In this document: piece after piece, positions 14,991-18,674 of the stretch
Numbering within the stretch: the stretch's first letter is position 1
Layout of the letters: each line of letters begins with the position of its first letter
Assembly (NCBI GenBank): GCA_002423615.1
Contig: DIKO01000030.1
Coordinates: 1-18,674 of the forward strand
Reading direction: 5' to 3'
Length of the DNA: 18,674 nt
From: Desulfobacteraceae bacterium UBA5616
GTDB lineage: Bacteria > Desulfobacterota > Desulfobacteria > Desulfobacterales > UBA5616
Position numbers and translations under genes: made by a program
The notes under the pieces: generated by a model
Told to the model about the DNA's origin: nothing
Databases searched by the model: none
The model's input: the letters and a program-made list of their open reading frames with translations, nothing else

Positions 14991-16259
14991 TCACGGAATT
15001 TTCCGGCACAGTTTTCCCAGAACTCCCCAGAATGTGGGGAATGATTTTTCCACGCAGGCTTCATGTTGGATAAAGATTCCGGGTACCTTCAGCCCGACCA
15101 GGGCAAAACTCATGGCCATGCGATGATCATCATAGGTGTCGATCTCCGCCCCGTGAGGAGTTCCGCCCTCGATAATCAATCCATCGTCCAGGGCCGTGGC
15201 ATGAATGCCGATTTTGTTCAGCTCCGTCACCGTTGCCTGAATTCGATCGCTTTCCTTGGCTTTCAGGTGGGCGACGTTTTTAATGACCGTGGTTCCCCTG
15301 GCAAAGGCGGCTGTCACCGCCAGGGTCGGGACAATATCCGGCATGTCGGACATGTCTTCTTCAACGGCTGTAAGGTTCTTACCGGTTACCGTGATGCCGT
15401 CGGCATCATATTGCACGTTGCAGCCCATTCGCTGCAAGACTTCGGCAAAGCGCACGTCTCCCTGCCGGGTTTGGCGGGTGATCCGTTTGACTTTTACGGA
15501 TGTTCCGGTTATTGCAGCGGCCGCCCAGAAATAGCCGGCCTGCGAGCAGTCCGGCTCCACCACGTAACGGCCGGAAGCATAACACTGTTTCCCGGCAATC
15601 GTGAAGCGCTCGTACCCCTGCCGGGACAGGGTTATGCCCATTTGTTCCATGATCCCAACGGTCAGGTCGATATAGGGCTTGGACACGGGGCCTTCGATGA
15701 CCGAAATATCCAGGCCGGTTTCCGTATAGGGTCCGATCAGTAAAAGAGAAGAAAGGTACTGGCTGCTGATGCGGCATCGAATCCTCGTTTTTCCGCCTTT
15801 CAGCAGACCCCCCTTGACCGCGACCGGAGGACACCCGTTGTTGTCAAGGGCACGGGCCTCGATGTTGAGAAGAATCATGGCGTCTAAAAGATCCTGGATC
15901 GGCCTTTGGCCCATTCTCGGGGTCCCCGTCAGGATGTATTCTCCTTCACCCAGAGCGGCCACGCCCGTCAACAACCTCATGGAGGTACCGGAATTTCCCA
16001 AAAAAATGGGGTCAGGACTGGGTCTTAACCGTCCTCTTGTCCCGAAAACGGTGGTCGCAGAATTGAGATCTCCCATCCGGACCCCCATTTGCCTCAATCC
16101 TTTTACGGTCAGGAGTGTGTCCTCGCTGTTGAGGGGATGGACAATTTCGCAGACCCCGTCGGACAAGGCTGCGGCAATGAGAATCCGGTGGGTGTAACTT
16201 TTGGAACCGGGGACCTCAACTTCTCCGGATGCCGGCTTTGCGGGAGTGATCTCAATCAT
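14991..16259 (-). CDS. aroA: 3-phosphoshikimate 1-carboxyvinyltransferase (EPSP synthase)
   Basis: This enzyme transfers enolpyruvyl from PEP to shikimate-3-phosphate. The 422-residue length is normal. Key segments are PGSKSYTHR (17-25, Lys20 and Arg25), LGNSGTSMRLL (87-97), PRMGQRPIQDLL (substrate-binding arginines), DMPDIVPTLAV, LKAKESDRIQ and YDDHRMAMSFAL. Gly91 aligns with E. coli Gly96, but the following helix has Leu96 where E. coli has Pro101, a position linked to glyphosate response. The start at 16259 has no strong ribosome site and lies 20 bases after the aroB' stop, so coupling is likely. Confidence 0.96.
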   Translation of the reverse strand: MIEITPAKPASGEVEVPGSKSYTHRILIAAALSDGVCEIVHPLNSEDTLLTVKGLRQMGVRMGDLNSATTVFGTRGRLRPSPDPIFLGNSGTSMRLLTGVAALGEGEYILTGTPRMGQRPIQDLLDAMILLNIEARALDNNGCPPVAVKGGLLKGGKTRIRCRISSQYLSSLLLIGPYTETGLDISVIEGPVSKPYIDLTVGIMEQMGITLSRQGYERFTIAGKQCYASGRYVVEPDCSQAGYFWAAAAITGTSVKVKRITRQTRQGDVRFAEVLQRMGCNVQYDADGITVTGKNLTAVEEDMSDMPDIVPTLAVTAAFARGTTVIKNVAHLKAKESDRIQATVTELNKIGIHATALDDGLIIEGGTPHGAEIDTYDDHRMAMSFALVGLKVPGIFIQHEACVEKSFPTFWGVLGKLCRKIP

Positions 16260-16279
16260 CGTGACCGTTTGGCAATGGG

Positions 16280-17272
16280 TTATTTTTCCGTAATGGTTTC
16301 GTCGATTTTCATGCCGAAATGCCGGCCGCTGGCTTCCAGGGCCACCATCACCCTGTCTTTGGATTTCAGCCCGACCACGGATTTCGCCTCGCCATCGGGC
16401 CCGGTGAGCCGGATGGTTTCGGCATTCTGAAGAATGGTGGTGATCTCTTTATCTCCCACCGATGCCCTTACGAGCAGAAGGGGGCGTTTTTCAATTTTCA
16501 GGCGGCCCACGGCTGCGGTCTGGGTGTTTCCTTTATGGTCTGCGATCAGCACCGGGTCCCCCGCGGAAAGCTCCGATAGATAGCGGGTTTTGCCGCCGGG
16601 TACGCGGGTGTAGGCGTGAACGGCCCCGGCATTGACGCGAAAGGGCCGGGGTGCGACATAGGGGTTCTCAATGCTTTCCGCGTGAACCAGGAACAAGCCG
16701 CTGCTGCTGTTGCCCACCAGCATGCCTTGGCCCGGCGTCATGGATGTGCAGGTATCCACACAGACTCGGTCTCCCATGCCGACGGGAGTGACTTCAAGAA
16801 TTTCAGCAATCTCCAGCGTAGTTTTTTCATCCAGGGATTTTAAGGCTGAAAGGGATTTCTTCAAGTCAATGGGGTCCGTGGTGGAAAACAGAATATGACT
16901 GACCCCTTTTTCAAGTATCCCGAAGGCGGTTTTGGCCTCGTCCAGATTTCCAACCTGGGCGATCACCTCTGCGCCCTTGGCAATGAGATTTTCCAGAGGG
17001 ATAATGGTCCAGTCGCTGGTTTCCAGAATCACCTTCCGGGACTGACTGATTTTGAGGATTTCTTCTTCATCCGCCCCGGTTTTGATTTTGAAGATCACCA
17101 CATCCCTGCCGACAACCAGGTCTCCGTCCTCGGAAATGGTTTGGATTTTTCCCAGTTCCTTGACCTTTTGGCTGAAGCCTTTGGGAACCATGATGCCGTC
17201 AGCTCCGCCTTCAAGGGCCGTTGTGACCAGATCCTTGTCCCAGGGGTCTATTTTAACCCAGATTTTACGCAT
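16280..17272 (-). CDS. 3-dehydroquinate synthase II (archaeal-type AroB', MJ1249-like)
   Basis: This enzyme oxidatively deaminates and cyclises 2-amino-3,7-dideoxy-D-threo-hept-6-ulosonate (ADH) to 3-dehydroquinate using NAD, replacing the standard DAHP/AroB route. The 330-residue protein matches the DHQ synthase II family along its length: MRKIWVKIDPWDKDLVTTAL at the start, then GADGIMVPKG, EILEVTPVGMGDRVCVDTCT, a GQGMLVGNSSSGLFLVHAES segment and NPYVAPRPFRVNAGAVHAYT. The C-terminal beta-rich part contains GGKTRYLSEL. The ATG at 17272 has GGAG 8 bases upstream. It directly follows the ADH synthase gene, the pairing known from methanogens, which supports both calls. Confidence 0.93.
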   Translation of the reverse strand: MRKIWVKIDPWDKDLVTTALEGGADGIMVPKGFSQKVKELGKIQTISEDGDLVVGRDVVIFKIKTGADEEEILKISQSRKVILETSDWTIIPLENLIAKGAEVIAQVGNLDEAKTAFGILEKGVSHILFSTTDPIDLKKSLSALKSLDEKTTLEIAEILEVTPVGMGDRVCVDTCTSMTPGQGMLVGNSSSGLFLVHAESIENPYVAPRPFRVNAGAVHAYTRVPGGKTRYLSELSAGDPVLIADHKGNTQTAAVGRLKIEKRPLLLVRASVGDKEITTILQNAETIRLTGPDGEAKSVVGLKSKDRVMVALEASGRHFGMKIDETITEK

Positions 17273-17316
17273 GACTGTTCTCCGATCCGTAATCTCATGT
17301 GCCTTCGAAAAACGCT

Positions 17317-18114
17317 TTACTTCAAAATTTTGAGAGCTTCATCCACGGTCTTGCCGTCATTGACAATGGACGAAATAGCCTGCACCATTCTGGTCGGGTT
17401 CTGGTGCTGGAATACGTTACGGCCGATGGAAACCCCGGCCCCGCCGGCGTCGATGGAGCCTTTTACGACTTCAAGGAGTTCCCTGTCGGATTCCATTTTT
17501 TCTCCTCCGGCGATGACCACCGGAACCGAACAGCCTTCCACCACTTCATGGAAACTTTCGGCGCTGCCGGTATAGGATACCTTGACGATGTCCGCTCCCA
17601 TTTCGCTTCCCACCCGTGCGGCATGTTTGATGACCTTGACGTCGTATTCGTCTTTTATTTTTTCTCCCCTGGGATAAATCATGGCCAGAAGGGGCATGCC
17701 CCAGGTCCTTGCTTCATAGCTGACTTTACCGAAATCCTTCAACATTTCTCTTTCCTGGCTGTCCCCCAGGTTGACATGGATGGATACCCCGTCAGCACCA
17801 AGCTTCAGGGCCTCTTCAACGCTGCAGACCAGGGTTTTGGCATGGGGAAAAACGGACAGGCTGGTGGAAGCGGACAGGTGAATAATCAGGCCGATATCCT
17901 TTCCTTTACCCCGATGTCCTTCTTCCACAAGGCCCTTGTGTTCGACAATGGCATTGGCGCCGCCTTCGGCCACCTTGCGGATGGCATCTTTCATATTGAT
18001 GACGCCGGGGATGGGCCCAACGGACATGCCGTGGTCCATTGGAACAATTAAAGTTTTCCGGGTGTCGCGGTTAATGATCCTTTCCATCCGGATTTTTTTG
18101 CCGAGAATAGTCAT
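17317..18114 (-). CDS. ADH synthase (archaeal-type AroA', MJ0400-like class I aldolase)
   Basis: 2-amino-3,7-dideoxy-D-threo-hept-6-ulosonate synthase condenses L-aspartate semialdehyde with a 6-deoxy-5-ketofructose phosphate, the first step of the archaeal-type shikimate pathway. The 265-residue protein has the DeoC/LacD-type aldolase barrel. The catalytic residues I recall for MJ0400 (Asp33, Tyr153, Lys184) line up with a constant offset of six as Asp27 (VPMDHGM), Tyr147 (AMIYPRG) and Schiff-base Lys178 (DIVKVSYTG). A fructose-bisphosphate or LsrF-type aldolase is the alternative, but the adjacent AroB' and the aro operon decide it. The ATG has an excellent AGGAGG site 9 bases upstream. It is first in the operon, behind the aromatic leader peptide. 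Confidence 0.92.
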   Translation of the reverse strand: MTILGKKIRMERIINRDTRKTLIVPMDHGMSVGPIPGVINMKDAIRKVAEGGANAIVEHKGLVEEGHRGKGKDIGLIIHLSASTSLSVFPHAKTLVCSVEEALKLGADGVSIHVNLGDSQEREMLKDFGKVSYEARTWGMPLLAMIYPRGEKIKDEYDVKVIKHAARVGSEMGADIVKVSYTGSAESFHEVVEGCSVPVVIAGGEKMESDRELLEVVKGSIDAGGAGVSIGRNVFQHQNPTRMVQAISSIVNDGKTVDEALKILK

Positions 18115-18173
18115 GATCGAAGTCCTCCTGAGACCGCAAAAGCCGGCGGAATTTTCTCCCGCGGCAGTGTTTT

Positions 18174-18213
18174 AAAATAAGACAGCCGCGGTTTTTAATC
18201 CACCCGCGGCTGT
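18174..18213 (-). terminator. Attenuator terminator of the aro operon leader
   Basis: On the minus strand ACAGCCGCGG (18213-18204) pairs perfectly with CCGCGGCTGT (18191-18182) around a 12-base loop, then C and TTATTTT (18180-18174). It lies 25 bases after the leader peptide stop and 60 bases before the first aro gene. The 3' arm CCGCGGC (18191-18185) has a second perfect partner, GCCGCGG at 18165-18159, and GCGGC within it can pair with GCCGC in the leader's two Ala codons (18265-18261). The hairpin also has a T-rich flank on the plus strand, so it may terminate both ways. Confidence 0.8.
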
Positions 18214-18238
18214 TTTTGCTTTTTTTGGTTGTAAGTGC

Positions 18239-18316
18239 TCAACACCCCACAGGCAGACCGGCGGCGCTAAAGTAATAGTACCAATAAAAATAAAATCTGC
18301 TGGACGGGTTGGCCAT
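18239..18316 (-). CDS. Aromatic leader peptide (25 aa) controlling the aro operon
   Basis: A 25-codon ORF starts at ATG 18316 behind AAGGAG, 7 bases away. It begins MANPSSR, then has nine aromatic residues in a row, FYFYWYYYF (codons 8-16, bases 18295-18269), and ends SAAGLPVGC. That is 3 Phe, 5 Tyr and 1 Trp in 25 residues. Scarcity of any of the three charged tRNAs would stall the ribosome in this run. GCAGA (18300-18296) and TCTGC (18257-18253) can pair across the aromatic run, which is the usual 1:2 hairpin arrangement in such leaders. The terminator at 18174-18213 follows. It is too short for automatic gene callers, and a different frame of the same bases gives an unrelated 61-residue shadow. 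The ORF is seen directly; the regulatory role is inferred from known trpL/pheL leaders. Confidence 0.88.
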   Translation of the reverse strand: MANPSSRFYFYWYYYFSAAGLPVGC

Positions 18317-18348
18317 GTGTAACTCCTTTTAATTACAAGTGTTCCGTT

Positions 18349-18377
18349 GTTTACCACACGGGGTTTTCAGATGTCAA
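18349..18377 (-). promoter_or_regulatory. Candidate sigma-70 promoter of the aro leader and operon
   Basis: A perfect TTGACA (18377-18372) lies on the minus strand. With 17-18 base spacing the -10 region reads GTAAAC or TAAACA (about 18354-18348), a weak match. Transcription would begin near 18342, giving a leader RNA of about 170 bases up to the attenuator T-run. Confidence 0.5.
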
Positions 18378-18640
18378 GTGTTTTTTTGGAAATCAAATCC
18401 GTCTTTTGACTTTTTAACCCATCTCCGGTATAGGGATTCAATGAATTCAGATCCGCCCTGAATTTGGTTTACGGGGACCGATCATCCCGGTTATGAAAAT
18501 GTATTCATTTCAAGTTGTCATCAGTCATAAAATCGATGCGTGTCGGTTTTACTTCTCAAAACCCACCTATTTGAAAGGAGATGTTAGGGTTTGTAAATAA
18601 ATTATTGTAACATAAAGCCATTTCATGCTACAGTTTGTGC
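18378..18640. other. Intergenic region without a recognised gene
   Basis: Between the aro promoter and the right-edge candidate start I see no coding pattern on either strand. The one clear structure is a perfect 7-base inverted repeat, AATTCAG (18444-18450) and CTGAATT (18458-18464), with a 7-base spacer. It has no T-run, so it is more like a protein-binding site than a terminator. The final part (18585-18640) is AT-rich and promoter-like. Confidence 0.4.
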
Positions 18641-18674
18641 ATGGATATTCATCAAATTGAACAGAAGTACGAAC
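18641..18674 (+). CDS. Possible 5' end of a plus-strand gene cut by the window edge
   Basis: ATG 18641 opens a frame MDIHQIEQKYE that is still open at the last base. There is no clear Shine-Dalgarno. TACAGT at 18629-18634, with a TTGTAA 18 bases earlier, could place the transcription start at or next to this ATG. Eleven codons are too few for any family call. Confidence 0.3.
   Translation, partial: MDIHQIEQKYE

Noticed and set aside
15063..15743. Plus-strand open frame opposite EPSP synthase, and similar ones opposite aroC, aroB' and the aldolase
   Set aside because: All overlap well-supported minus-strand enzymes and show no domains of their own.
18172..18357. A 61-codon minus-strand frame across the aro leader
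   Set aside because: It runs through the terminator hairpin, has no ribosome site, and its frame does not explain the aromatic codon run. The 25-codon leader in another frame has a strong ribosome site and clear meaning.
1..18674. CRISPR arrays, insertion sequences, tRNA/rRNA genes, prophage genes
   Set aside because: I saw no regularly spaced repeats, transposase or integrase motifs with terminal repeats, or RNA gene signatures in the window.

Overview
The window looks like chromosomal DNA of a strictly anaerobic Desulfobacterota (deltaproteobacterial) bacterium, probably a sulfate-reducer relative. This is inferred from three things: the archaeal-type first steps of the shikimate pathway inside a bacterial aro operon, the PAS/sigma-54 activator style, and an argS-SPOR-gatC-gatA-mutL gene string. 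No taxonomic marker gene is present. I found no rRNA, tRNA, insertion sequence, phage gene or CRISPR array.

Positions 1-7909 hold a minus-strand housekeeping operon. From its own promoter in the 7.9 kb gap it reads argS, an inner-membrane SPOR protein, gatC, gatA, a 64-residue conserved small protein and mutL. A sigma-54 activator (PAS + AAA+ + Fis helix-turn-helix) follows, has its own candidate promoter, and runs off the left edge. Positions 7956-10829 hold a plus-strand ECF-type nickel/cobalt uptake operon: a cbiM-cbiN (NikMN) fusion, cbiQ and cbiO. Its 5' leader contains two competing hairpins and an intrinsic terminator, which suggests metal-responsive attenuation. Positions 10866-11742 hold a small Cys-containing protein (minus) and a small lipoprotein (plus).

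Positions 11751-18377 hold a minus-strand aromatic amino acid operon. Its genes are an ADH synthase (AroA', MJ0400-like), dehydroquinate synthase II (AroB', MJ1249-like), EPSP synthase (aroA), chorismate synthase (aroC) and prephenate/arogenate dehydrogenase (tyrA). After tyrA comes a 5'-truncated N-acyl-D-amino-acid deacylase. Dehydroquinase, shikimate dehydrogenase, shikimate kinase and pheA are not here and must be elsewhere.

The best discovery is upstream of this operon. A 25-codon leader peptide with a strong Shine-Dalgarno has nine consecutive aromatic codons (FYFYWYYYF: 3 Phe, 5 Tyr, 1 Trp). It is followed by a GC-rich intrinsic terminator and then the first aro gene. This is the architecture of ribosome-mediated transcription attenuation, tuned to all three aromatic amino acids at once and controlling the common pathway by its archaeal-type entry. 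The last 300 bases hold no recognisable complete gene, only a small hairpin and possibly the first 11 codons of a plus-strand gene.
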